64,000 nucleotides of DNA from Rhizobiaceae bacterium (GTDB lineage: Bacteria > Pseudomonadota > Alphaproteobacteria > Rhizobiales > Rhizobiaceae): NCBI GenBank assembly GCA_025698895.1, contig JAILWO010000005.1:1-64000 (forward strand), written 5' to 3'. Position numbers and translations under genes: made by a program. How positions within the stretch are numbered: the stretch's first letter is position 1; each line of letters starts with the position of its first letter. The notes under the pieces were generated by a model. It searched no databases, was not told the origin of the DNA, and saw only the letters and a program-made list of their open reading frames with translations. This document shows, in pieces, positions 54,970-62,602 of this stretch.

Positions 54970-57138
54970 CTAGCTTGCCCGCGATGGCCTCCACCCCAGC
55001 AGCCTCATCGCGTTCGCGGTGACCAGCACCGTCGCGCCCGTGTCGGCCAGGATGGCGGGCCACAGGCCCGTGACACCGATCACGGTGGTCACCAGGAATA
55101 CCGCCTTGAGGCCGAGCGCGACGGCGATGTTCTGCTTGATGTTGGCCATCACGGCGCGAGACAGCCGGACCATACCCGAAACGTCCTCGACACGCCCGTG
55201 AAGGATTGCCGCATCCGCGGTCTCGAGCGCGACATCCGTGCCGCCGCCCATGGCAATTCCGATGTCGGCGGCCGCAAGCGCCGGAGCGTCGTTGATGCCG
55301 TCGCCGACCTTCGCGACCTTGAAGCCTTCCTTCTGCAACTCGCCGACGATCCGCTGCTTGTCCTGCGGCAGCAGTTCGGCCTTCGCTTCCACGCCGAGGC
55401 CTGCGGCGATCGCCTCGGCCGTCCTCCGGTTGTCCCCGGTCAGCATGACGGTCCGGATGCCCAGGTCCTTCAGGGCCGCTAGCCCGGCCCTCGCGTCTTC
55501 GCGCGGCTCGTCCCGCATGGCGATCAGCCCTGCGACGGCTTCGCCAGCTAGCAGGACGGAGACGGTCTTTCCCTGCCCGTTCAGCTCCTCGACCTTGGAT
55601 GCCTGTTCCGGGGAAAGGGAGGCCCGCTCGGCAGTTGCTTTGGCGGAGGCCAGGAACAGCGCCACGCCCCCGACATTGCCTTCCACGCCCTTGCCCGAAA
55701 CCGCCTTCGCGCCGAACGCCGGAGGGACCGGCGCCTTGTCCGCCTTCGCCTTGCCGAGGATGGCGACGGCAAGCGGATGGCTCGAACTCTGTTCGAGGGC
55801 CGCCGCCATCGACAGGACCTCGCGCTCGGTCCGCCCGTAGGCGACCACGTCCGTGACGACGGGCTTGCCTTCCGTCAGGGTGCCAGTCTTGTCGAACGCG
55901 ACCGTCGTGATCCTGCCGAAACCTTCGAGGACGGCTCCGCCTTTCATCAGCATGCCACGGCGCGCGCCCGCGGAGAGGCCGGCGGCCACAGCAGCCGGAG
56001 TTGAGATCACCAGCGCGCAGGGGCATCCGATCAGCAGGATGGCGAGGCCCTTGTAAATCCACTCGCCCCATGGCTCGCCGAGCAGCAGCGGCGGCAGGAC
56101 TGCGACGAGCGCGCCGACGACGAGGACCCCCGGCGTGTAGTAGCGGGAGAAGCGGTCGATGAACCTCTCGGTCGGAGCCTTGCTCTCCTGCGCCTCCTCG
56201 ACGAGCCTGACCACGCGGGCGATAGTGTTGTCTTCGGCCGTCGCAGTCACCCGCACCTTTAGCACGCCATCGGTGCTGATGGTGCCCGCAAAGACGGCAT
56301 CCTTCTCGGACTTCCGCTTCGGCGTGCTCTCCCCGGTGACGGGAGACTCATCGATGTCGCTCGCCCCCTCAAGGATCTCCCCGTCCGCCGAAATGCGGTC
56401 GCCGGGCCGGACGACGATGACATCGCCGATGGCCAAGGTCGCGGCTGGCACCTCCTCCGTCCGGCCGTCCCTTTCGACGAGGGCGATCTTCGGGACCAGG
56501 TCGGCAAGGCCCTGGATGCTCGCCCGCGCACGGTTCGCGGCCACGCCTTCCAACAGCTCGCCGACGAGGAAGAGCAGCACCACCATGGCCGCCTCTTCCG
56601 TCGCGCCTATCAGCACGGCTCCGACTGCCGCGATCGTCATCAGCGTCTCGATGGAGAACGGCGTGCCCGCGAGGGCGGCGGAGAACGCGCGCCGCGCGAT
56701 CGGGATCAGGCCGACAAGAAGGGCGGCCAGGAACGGCCAGTGGTCTGCTTCGGGGAAGACCAGCCCGGCAGCGTAGGCGGCCACTAGGGCCATGCCGGAG
56801 GCAATGGTCAGCTTCGCGCGCCCTGAGCGCCACCAGGACTGCCCGGCGGGGACTGCCTCCTCGTCGTGTGAAGAGGAATGGCCCCCTCCTCCGTTTTCGG
56901 CCTCGCCGCTCCCTCTCTCCCAAGGCGTAGCGCCGTAACCGAGCCGGGAGACTTGCCGCGCGATGGCATCGCTGCCGAGGGCTTCGGTGTGCGTGACCGT
57001 CAGGCTGCCATTCGTCACCGAGACCGACACGTCCTCCACGCCTTCCATCCGCCTGACGGCCGTGTCGATCTTGGACGCGCAGGAGGCGCAGTCCATTCCG
57101 CTGACGCGGTAGCGGGTCTGGGTCGAGACGTTCGTCAT
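54970..57138 (-). CDS. Zn/Cd/Pb-transporting P1B-type ATPase
   Basis: The 722-aa protein has an N-terminal HMA domain with GMDCASC, a membrane CPC motif (IGCPCALVISTP), the phosphorylation site DKTGTLTEG, and GDGINDAPALAAADIG. The last helix has Asp-Thr-Gly (ADTGATVLVTANAMRLL), which marks P1B-2 Zn/Cd/Pb pumps. ATG 57138 is chosen over an upstream frame extension because it begins the normal MTNVSTQTRYRVSGMDCASC start. It exports metals across the inner membrane and is 32 nt downstream of the CDF gene. Confidence 0.94.
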   Translation of the reverse strand: MTNVSTQTRYRVSGMDCASCASKIDTAVRRMEGVEDVSVSVTNGSLTVTHTEALGSDAIARQVSRLGYGATPWERGSGEAENGGGGHSSSHDEEAVPAGQSWWRSGRAKLTIASGMALVAAYAAGLVFPEADHWPFLAALLVGLIPIARRAFSAALAGTPFSIETLMTIAAVGAVLIGATEEAAMVVLLFLVGELLEGVAANRARASIQGLADLVPKIALVERDGRTEEVPAATLAIGDVIVVRPGDRISADGEILEGASDIDESPVTGESTPKRKSEKDAVFAGTISTDGVLKVRVTATAEDNTIARVVRLVEEAQESKAPTERFIDRFSRYYTPGVLVVGALVAVLPPLLLGEPWGEWIYKGLAILLIGCPCALVISTPAAVAAGLSAGARRGMLMKGGAVLEGFGRITTVAFDKTGTLTEGKPVVTDVVAYGRTEREVLSMAAALEQSSSHPLAVAILGKAKADKAPVPPAFGAKAVSGKGVEGNVGGVALFLASAKATAERASLSPEQASKVEELNGQGKTVSVLLAGEAVAGLIAMRDEPREDARAGLAALKDLGIRTVMLTGDNRRTAEAIAAGLGVEAKAELLPQDKQRIVGELQKEGFKVAKVGDGINDAPALAAADIGIAMGGGTDVALETADAAILHGRVEDVSGMVRLSRAVMANIKQNIAVALGLKAVFLVTTVIGVTGLWPAILADTGATVLVTANAMRLLGWRPSRAS

Positions 57139-57170
57139 GTTTCCGTTCCCTGTCGGGTTTGCTGCCGCGT

Positions 57171-58016
57171 TCACGAGCGAGCCGCCTGCTTGAGGTCCTG
57201 CCGGGCATCCCTGACGATCGCCCACGCCGACTGCAGGAACAGGCCCGCGACCCCGAAGGCGACGAACAGGTCGGGCCAAGGTGACGCGAGCCACCAGACG
57301 AGCATGGCGGCGACAAGCACCGCGAAGTTCCCGATCGCGTCGTTGCGGGAGAAGAGCCAGACCGCCCGCATGTTCGCGTCGCCCGTCCGGTGCGGCAGCA
57401 GCACGACCGCGGCGAGCACGTTGACGACAAGCGCGACGAGAGCGAAGCCGCCCATCAGCAGGTATTCCGGCTCATGCTGGACAAAGACGCGGTAGAGGGT
57501 CGAGCCGACCACCCCGAGACCAAGCAGGCCGAGGAACAGGCCCTGCAGCATCGCCGCCTTGGCGCGTGCCGCCAGCCCCCAGCCGACGGCGATCAGCCCG
57601 AGGAACGAGATCAGGCCGTCCCCGAGGAAGTCGAGGGAGTCGGCCTGAAGGGCCTGCGACCCGGCGAGGAAACTGCCTACGATCTCGACCACGCCGTAGC
57701 CGACATTGAGCAGCACGACGATCCAGAGCGCCCGCTTGTAGGCGGGCGTGACGTGCGAAAGGTCAGGAAGGCGGTCGTCGTCGTCCTCGTCCATGCCGCC
57801 GATGCGGTGAAGCCGATAGCCGAGGCCTTCGACCACCTCCTCCACGACAGGCAGCCTCCGTGCCGTATCGTCAACCTCGACCGTCAGGACCTGGGAAGCG
57901 GTCGACACCTTCGCCTGCTCTACCCCCGGAACATTGCGGGCCGCGCCTTCGATCTTGGCCGCGCAGGAAGCGCAGTCCATCCCGGTCACTCGGTATCGGA
58001 TCTGTGTTGATGTCAT
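57171..58016 (-). CDS. cation diffusion facilitator with N-terminal HMA domain
   Basis: The 281-aa protein fuses an HMA metal-binding domain (TGMDCASCAAKIEG, residues ~1-70) to a CDF transporter with about five to six membrane helices (ALWIVVLLNVGYGVVEIVGS...DSLDFLGDG). The helix with DSLDFLGD carries the CDF metal site. Proton-coupled Zn/Cd efflux is expected. It is the first gene of the zinc operon, with the start codon almost at the predicted transcription start. Confidence 0.9.
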   Translation of the reverse strand: MTSTQIRYRVTGMDCASCAAKIEGAARNVPGVEQAKVSTASQVLTVEVDDTARRLPVVEEVVEGLGYRLHRIGGMDEDDDDRLPDLSHVTPAYKRALWIVVLLNVGYGVVEIVGSFLAGSQALQADSLDFLGDGLISFLGLIAVGWGLAARAKAAMLQGLFLGLLGLGVVGSTLYRVFVQHEPEYLLMGGFALVALVVNVLAAVVLLPHRTGDANMRAVWLFSRNDAIGNFAVLVAAMLVWWLASPWPDLFVAFGVAGLFLQSAWAIVRDARQDLKQAARS

Positions 58017-58023
58017 GATGCTG

Positions 58024-58054
58024 TCCTTACGACCTCAAGCGGCTAGAGGTTCAA
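58024..58054 (-). promoter_or_regulatory. MerR-type promoter of CDF/P-ATPase operon
   Basis: On the minus strand: -35 TTGAAC (58054-58049), a 19-nt spacer and -10 TAAGGA (58029-58024). The spacer holds the dyad CTCTAG-N3-CTTGAG. A 19-bp spacer with a dyad is the hallmark of MerR-family-activated promoters. The transcription start would fall near 58017, next to the ATG at 58016. Confidence 0.85.
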
Positions 58055-58070
58055 GCGAAATCTTCCCCGG

Positions 58071-58556
58071 TCAGAGCCAGCGCCGGACCCGAGCCTTGTA
58101 GGCCAGGTATTCCGCGCCGAACTTCTCCTCGAGGTAGCGCTCCTCGCGCAGGATGACGCCCCGGTGGATCACCATGACGGCCACGGGAAGCAGCGCCAGC
58201 GCGAGCGGGCTGCCGAACGTGAGAGCGAGTCCGGCACAGACCAGGGAGATGCCGACGTACATCGGATTTCGGGTCACACGGTACACGCCTCCCGTCACGA
58301 TTGCCGTAGTCGGTTGCCAAGGCTCGGGCCGGGTTCCTGCCCTTCGGAAAAGGCCGAGCGCGCCAGCCAGGAAGACGAGGCCGGCTCCGCCCAGCAGAAC
58401 CGCCATTGCCTGCGCCGCGAACACAGGCAGCTGAAGCGACCATCCGCTGACGTACCTGTCGGAAAGCACACCCGCGGCGAGGAAGCCTGCGAAGATCAGG
58501 GGAGGAGGGGCGATCACTCCGGGATGGTCGCGGGTTCCGCTGGAAACGGCAGTCAT
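58071..58556 (-). CDS. isoprenylcysteine carboxylmethyltransferase-like membrane methyltransferase
   Basis: The 161-aa protein has several membrane helices and the ICMT/PEMT C-terminus: GVYRVTRNPMYVGISL, then REERYLEEKFGAEYLAYKARVRRWL. I chose ATG 58556 because a start at 58574 would leave only about a 6-nt leader from the predicted promoter. These small methyltransferases often accompany metal-resistance genes; substrate unknown. Confidence 0.85.
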   Translation of the reverse strand: MTAVSSGTRDHPGVIAPPPLIFAGFLAAGVLSDRYVSGWSLQLPVFAAQAMAVLLGGAGLVFLAGALGLFRRAGTRPEPWQPTTAIVTGGVYRVTRNPMYVGISLVCAGLALTFGSPLALALLPVAVMVIHRGVILREERYLEEKFGAEYLAYKARVRRWL

Positions 58557-58586
58557 GGTCTCACCGGTTGTCATTCTGTGCCGGAC

Positions 58587-58617
58587 ACCCTAATTGCTCC
58601 AGTGGCTAGAGGTTCAA
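58587..58617 (-). promoter_or_regulatory. MerR-type promoter of ICMT-like gene
   Basis: Minus strand: -35 TTGAAC (58617-58612), 19-nt spacer, -10 TAGGGT (58592-58587), with spacer dyad CTCTAG-N3-CTGGAG. It is nearly identical in its -35 and first half-site to the promoter at 58024-58054, so both are probably controlled by the adjacent MerR protein, whose gene is divergent. Confidence 0.85.
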
Positions 58618-58631
58618 GAGGGAAAATAACG

Positions 58632-59045
58632 ATGTATTCGATCGGCGACCTGTCGCGGCTGACGAAAGTGAAAGTCCCCACCATCCGCTATTACGAACAG
58701 ATGGGGCTGCTGGACGCGCCGGAGCGGTCCGAAGGCAACCAGCGGCGGTTCGGGAAACCCGAACTGGAGAGGCTGGCCTTCATCCGGCACGCGCGCGACC
58801 TCGGCCTGAAGATCGATTCGATCCGCCAGCTCATCGACCTCAGCGGCCATCCGGACCGGCCGTGCGGCGATGCCGACAGGATCGCCAAGGAGCAGCTCGC
58901 GTCGGTGCGGGAGCGCATCGCGAGCCTGCGGAAGCTGGAGGCTGAGCTGGAACGCATCGCCACCTGTTGCACAGGCGAGACGGTGGGAGACTGCTACGTC
59001 ATCCGGGCACTCTCGGATCACGCGCTGTGTGACGGGGACCACTGA
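58632..59045 (+). CDS. MerR-family Zn/Cd-responsive regulator (ZntR/CadR-like)
   Basis: The 137-aa protein begins with the MerR helix-turn-helix (YSIGDLSRLTKVKVPTIRYYEQMGLL) and dimerisation helix, and has metal-ligand cysteines at C78, C112, C113 and C121, in the pattern of ZntR (C79, C114, C115, C124). The C-terminus adds a Cys/His pair (CDGDH). GAGGGAAA precedes ATG 58632. It likely activates the two MerR-type promoters just upstream on the opposite strand in response to zinc or cadmium. Confidence 0.9.
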   Translation: MYSIGDLSRLTKVKVPTIRYYEQMGLLDAPERSEGNQRRFGKPELERLAFIRHARDLGLKIDSIRQLIDLSGHPDRPCGDADRIAKEQLASVRERIASLRKLEAELERIATCCTGETVGDCYVIRALSDHALCDGDH

Positions 59046-59186
59046 AGTCGTTCATAATTCGCGCAGGCGCAAAACGTCTCGTCTGCCGAGGCCTCGTGTC
59101 CATACCGCTCTCGCTACGACCAAAGGGCGCTTGGCCGTCCCGCGCGGCTCAGCGAGAAACAGAAACAAGATGTTCTCAGTGATCAT

Positions 59187-59909
59187 CTATTGGTCAATGG
59201 CGGCGTCTGCGCCACTGTCGCCGGCATCTGCAAACCCCGGCATGATGTCGCCCGCGAGCAGCTTCTCCTTCGACAATAGGCCGGCGTCCTCGAGCGCCTC
59301 GAAGTCGGGCAGGTCGCGCAGCGTGTCGAGACCGAACTCCAGCAGGAATTTTTTCGTCGTAACATAGGTGTAGGGCGCGCCCGGGGTCGGGCTGCGCGGG
59401 CCGGAGGCGATCAGGCCGGCGCCGCGCAGATGGCCGATCAGGTCGCGGCTGATCTCCTTGCCGAAGAACGACGACAATTCTCCACGCGTGATCGGCTGGA
59501 AATAGGCGATGCACATCAGCGCCAGCACGTCGGACTGCGTCAGGTCGGCCGTCTTCTCGCCTGCGCCGACAGCGGCACGAATGGCATCGGCGTAGGCCGG
59601 GCGGGTGAGGTGCTTCCAGCCGCCGGCGACGGACACCAGGTCATAGGGCCGGCCACGCAATTCTTCCCGGATGTCGTCAATGAGAAGATCGATGCTGCAG
59701 CTTTTGCCGACGATCCGGGCGAGCATCTCACGCGCAACCGGCTCGCTCGCGGCGAAGATCGTCGCCTCGACCCGGTTCATCCATTCCCGCCAGCGGGCCT
59801 CCGACGGCAAATGGTCGAGCTCACGATCGAACAGACCGTCGCCTGCTCGACCTTCGCCTCCCTGGTCTCCTTTTCGTCGCTTGGCCGCGCTCTCCGTCAT
59901 CGTCGTCAC
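59187..59909 (-). CDS. scpB: ScpB-like segregation and condensation protein
   Basis: The 240-aa product matches ScpB: winged-helix regions (EATIFAASEPVAREMLARIV and RGELSSFFGKEISRDLIGHLRGAGLI) and the GAPYTYVTTKKFLLEFGL segment. ScpB partners SMC-ScpA in chromosome segregation; here it is a plasmid-type copy coupled to DUF1403. Its start overlaps the DUF1403 stop (ATGA). No ScpA or SMC is nearby, so its partner may be chromosomal or it may act otherwise. Confidence 0.88.
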   Translation of the reverse strand: MTTMTESAAKRRKGDQGGEGRAGDGLFDRELDHLPSEARWREWMNRVEATIFAASEPVAREMLARIVGKSCSIDLLIDDIREELRGRPYDLVSVAGGWKHLTRPAYADAIRAAVGAGEKTADLTQSDVLALMCIAYFQPITRGELSSFFGKEISRDLIGHLRGAGLIASGPRSPTPGAPYTYVTTKKFLLEFGLDTLRDLPDFEALEDAGLLSKEKLLAGDIMPGFADAGDSGADAAIDQ

Positions 59910-60928
59910 AGCCCGTAGATGCGGAAGGTCGGCCGGCCCGACAGTTCACGCACAGCGCCGAGCTCGACCAGCCGGTCGAACAGGCGGCGCAGGCCGCGAT
60001 CGCTCATGCCAGCGATCTTTTCCGATGCCACGATCGCATCGCCGGACAGCAGTCTTTCGACGACGAGATCCGACGCCCGAGCGCGCAACTTCGGCGCTAC
60101 CGCGAGCAGCCGCTCCGCACGGCGCCCGATCTCGACCGACAGATCGATCGCGCGCAAGGCTGCGCGCGCCTGGGCGGCAAGCAGACATTTCACACCGTCT
60201 GCCCCCCTGTCGATGGCTCTCGTGGCAGCACCGGCGGCCGGGCGGCGCTGCCGGCCCGCACTTGCTGTCAAACTCTGCTCGGTGCCCAGCAGCGGCAACG
60301 CATGGTCCCATCCCAACCGTTGCGCAAGGAGAGCGTCCGCGAGCCACGCTCCCATTGTGCGCCCGGCCCCGTGCTGCTCCGCGCTGGTAAGCGCGCCGGT
60401 CAGCCTCCCAACGAGGCCTTCGTCAAGCCGTCGCAGGTCATCGGACAGATCACTCACGACCTCGTCGTCACGCGCGAGACCCAGGGCATCCAACACCGCT
60501 GCGAGGTTTTTCTCTGTCAGCAACTTCTCAGCGGGCGAACCGGCCAGCCGGCGCCAGGCCAACAGCATCCGGCCGGCGGGGCCGACGTCGTCGCCGGGTC
60601 GTGTGAGCTGCAGCGCGTCGCGCAGCGCTGCTTCGTCCTCGACGCGGCCCGCCTGCCGCGCGGTCACCGCGGCAGCCGCAAGCGCCAGCCGCTGCCGCCA
60701 GACGCCCGCCCATCGCTCCTGCCGGCGCACCACCGCATCGAGCGCGCCGATGGCGGCGCCCGTGGCTAGCGCAAGGTCTTCGACGCCTTGTGCTGCAACG
60801 CCTTGCGCATCGGAGACCGCCCGGCGCAGCCAGATCGGCACGGGGGCGACCGGCGCGATCGGAGCGACGCCGAGGAGCGGCGCATGGAGGCGGGGAGACT
60901 GTTTGGGGCGAAGAATCATCCTCGACAA
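59906..60928 (-). CDS. DUF1403 protein
   Basis: The 340-aa product is a rhizobial DUF1403 protein: Ala-rich helices (GVEDLALATGAAIGALDAVVRRQERWAGVWRQRLALAAAA), GRTMGAWLADALLAQRLGWDHALPLLG, and a C-terminal winged-helix-like RLFDRLVELGAVRELSGRPTFRIYGL. It ends with an ATGA overlap to scpB. Such genes sit next to tyrosine integrases on plasmids and islands; function unknown. Confidence 0.84.
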   Translation of the reverse strand: MSRMILRPKQSPRLHAPLLGVAPIAPVAPVPIWLRRAVSDAQGVAAQGVEDLALATGAAIGALDAVVRRQERWAGVWRQRLALAAAAVTARQAGRVEDEAALRDALQLTRPGDDVGPAGRMLLAWRRLAGSPAEKLLTEKNLAAVLDALGLARDDEVVSDLSDDLRRLDEGLVGRLTGALTSAEQHGAGRTMGAWLADALLAQRLGWDHALPLLGTEQSLTASAGRQRRPAAGAATRAIDRGADGVKCLLAAQARAALRAIDLSVEIGRRAERLLAVAPKLRARASDLVVERLLSGDAIVASEKIAGMSDRGLRRLFDRLVELGAVRELSGRPTFRIYGL

Positions 60929-60995
60929 GATGAATCATGACGGCGTTTTTCGCAACTCAATAGAGATATAACCGCCGCGCATGTCGATCTTGTTT

Positions 60996-61026
60996 TATGT
61001 CCGGTAAGCTTCCATTACCGGACATA
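60996..61026. repeat. perfect 12-7-12 inverted repeat, candidate recombinase core site
   Basis: Arms TATGTCCGGTAA (60996-61007) and TTACCGGACATA (61015-61026) flank the 7-nt centre GCTTCCA. Arms of 12 bp around a 7-bp centre are like tyrosine recombinase core sites. It ends 20 nt before the integrase ATG and is in the divergent DUF1403-integrase promoter region, so an operator role is also possible. Confidence 0.75.
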
Positions 61027-61046
61027 TTCTGATAGGCTCGCAAAAC

Positions 61047-62156
61047 ATGGAAAATCCCCCGCGCAAACCCGCCAAAAACGATCTCCCGGCCGAGGATCCG
61101 CTCGACGGCGAGATGCCCGACATCGTCGATCTCGTCATGGAGATGGGCCAGCCCACACCCCGGGTCCCTGCGCACGTCGAGGATCTGGTCGAGACCGCCA
61201 GGGAGTATGCCGACAACGCCAACTCGGAAAACACCCGCGACGCCTACGCCAAGGACTGGAAGCATTTCACCTCCTGGTGCCGGCGCAACGGCTTCGATCC
61301 CCTGCCCCCGGATTCGAAGGTGATTGGGCTCTATATCAGCGCCTGCGCCGCCGGCGGAGCTAAGCTCGGCGCCCCGGCTCTGTCCGTTTCGACCATCGAG
61401 CGTCGCCTCTCCGGCCTTTCCTGGAATTTTACGCAGCGCGGCCTTTCCATGGACCGGGCCGACCGCCACATCCGCACAGTGCTCGCCGGCATCCGCCGCA
61501 AGCACACAAAGCCGCCGCGCGTGAAGGAAGCCGTCCTTGGCGACGACCTCGTTGCGATGCTCGCCACGCTCGGTCACGATCTGAGGGGCCTGCGCGACCG
61601 CGCCATCCTGCTCCTCGGCTTCGCCGGCGGCCTGCGCCGGTCCGAGATCGTCGGCCTCGACGTCATGCGCGACGATGATAGCGACGGCGCCGGCTGGATC
61701 GAGATCCTTCCGGGCAAGGGCGTGCTGGTGACGCTGCGCGGCAAGGGCGATCGCTGGCGCGAGGTTGAGGTTGGCCGCGGCTCCAGCGATCACACCTGCC
61801 CCGTGGTCGCGCTCGAGACCTGGATCAAGTTCGGCCGCATCGCGCGAGGGGCCCTCTTCCGCCGCATCTTCAAGGACAACAAGACCGTCGATGTCGAGCG
61901 GCTTTCCGACAAGCACGTCGCCCGGCTGGTCAAGAAGACGGTGCTTGCCGCCGGCATTCGCTCCGATCTGCCCGATACCGATCGCGGCCTGCTGTTCGCC
62001 GGACATTCGCTGCGATCCGGGCTCGCCTCGTCGGCCGAGATCGAGGAGCGCTACGTGCAGAAGCAACTCGGGCATGCGTCGGCGGAGATGACCCGCAAAT
62101 ATCAGCGCCGTCGTGATCGGTTCCGCACCAACCTCACCAAGGCCTCCGGACTGTAG
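61047..62156 (+). CDS. tyrosine site-specific integrase
   Basis: The 369-aa protein has an N-terminal SAM-like core-binding domain (SENTRDAYAKDWKHFTSWCRRNGF) and a catalytic domain with Arg in GGLRRSEIVGLD, His-x-x-Arg in AGHSLRSG, His in LGHASAEM and the nucleophile Tyr in TRKYQRRR. An acidic N-terminal extension (~55 residues) precedes. It is divergent from DUF1403, with a 12-7-12 inverted repeat between. Confidence 0.93.
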   Translation: MENPPRKPAKNDLPAEDPLDGEMPDIVDLVMEMGQPTPRVPAHVEDLVETAREYADNANSENTRDAYAKDWKHFTSWCRRNGFDPLPPDSKVIGLYISACAAGGAKLGAPALSVSTIERRLSGLSWNFTQRGLSMDRADRHIRTVLAGIRRKHTKPPRVKEAVLGDDLVAMLATLGHDLRGLRDRAILLLGFAGGLRRSEIVGLDVMRDDDSDGAGWIEILPGKGVLVTLRGKGDRWREVEVGRGSSDHTCPVVALETWIKFGRIARGALFRRIFKDNKTVDVERLSDKHVARLVKKTVLAAGIRSDLPDTDRGLLFAGHSLRSGLASSAEIEERYVQKQLGHASAEMTRKYQRRRDRFRTNLTKASGL

Positions 62157-62339
62157 AAAAGTCCCCTCCCCTCCCCCGAATTCGGCCACGCAATGGCCGG
62201 TCGGAAGAGCAGGATTTTCACCTTAGCGCTTCAATTGAAATCGGGAAGTAAAACCGACATCCGCTCTCCCGATGGCCGGAAGCAAGGTCTGCAAAGGTAG
62301 GCTTTCGATAGTGTAACCCATTGGTGCCGCACGCCATTA

Positions 62340-62385
62340 GTCGCTATGCGGAAGCTATCAGGGATTTCGCTTCCGTCATAGCGAC
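62340..62385. repeat. long imperfect inverted repeat
   Basis: GTCGCTATG-C-GGAAGC (62340-62355) pairs with GCTTCC-GT-CATAGCGAC (62369-62385) apart from a small bulge, around a 13-nt centre. It could be a recombination half-site pair or an RNA stem-loop. Confidence 0.6.
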
Positions 62386-62529
62386 GCATTTTCCCGTGCC
62401 CGTACTATATAGACGCGCTAGTCCTTCGGGACTGAACAGCAGGGCGCCGATCGGTGCTCAAGTCGACGAGAATGCCGGTTTCCCGGGGTTTGTCGGGTTC
62501 CTATAGGCGAAAAGGCCGCTCAAGAGACG

Positions 62530-62570
62530 TTTACAAACGATCGGTTATCCGTATCTTTCATGTTTGTAAA
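62530..62570. repeat. 9-bp inverted repeat upstream of serine recombinase
   Basis: TTTACAAAC (62530-62538) and GTTTGTAAA (62562-62570) are exact reverse complements separated by 23 nt, 33 nt upstream of the recombinase ATG. Serine resolvases bind inverted ~12-bp half-sites, so a resolvase site or operator is plausible. Confidence 0.6.
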
Positions 62571-62602
62571 TTCGGCTTCAACACGGCTCTCAGGCGCTCC
62601 AA

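Larger units (their letters stand above)
62157..62602. other. 446-nt intergenic region with inverted repeats
   Basis: No gene is supported. It contains a 10-bp palindrome TTCAATTGAA at 62230-62239, a large imperfect inverted repeat at 62340-62385, a UUCG-type hairpin (AGTCC-TTCG-GGACT, 62420-62433) and a 9-bp inverted repeat at 62530-62570. It separates the integrase from the serine recombinase and could hold recombination sites or promoter control elements. Confidence 0.55.

Noticed and set aside
57139-57294. Upstream extension of the P-type ATPase to 57294
   Set aside because: It would read through the CDF 3' end; ATG 57138 gives the standard HMA N-terminus with a ribosome site.
60957-62189. 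Minus-strand frame (410 aa) opposite the integrase
   Set aside because: The plus strand has a complete tyrosine integrase with all catalytic residues; the opposite frame is low-complexity Ala/Gly/Asp.
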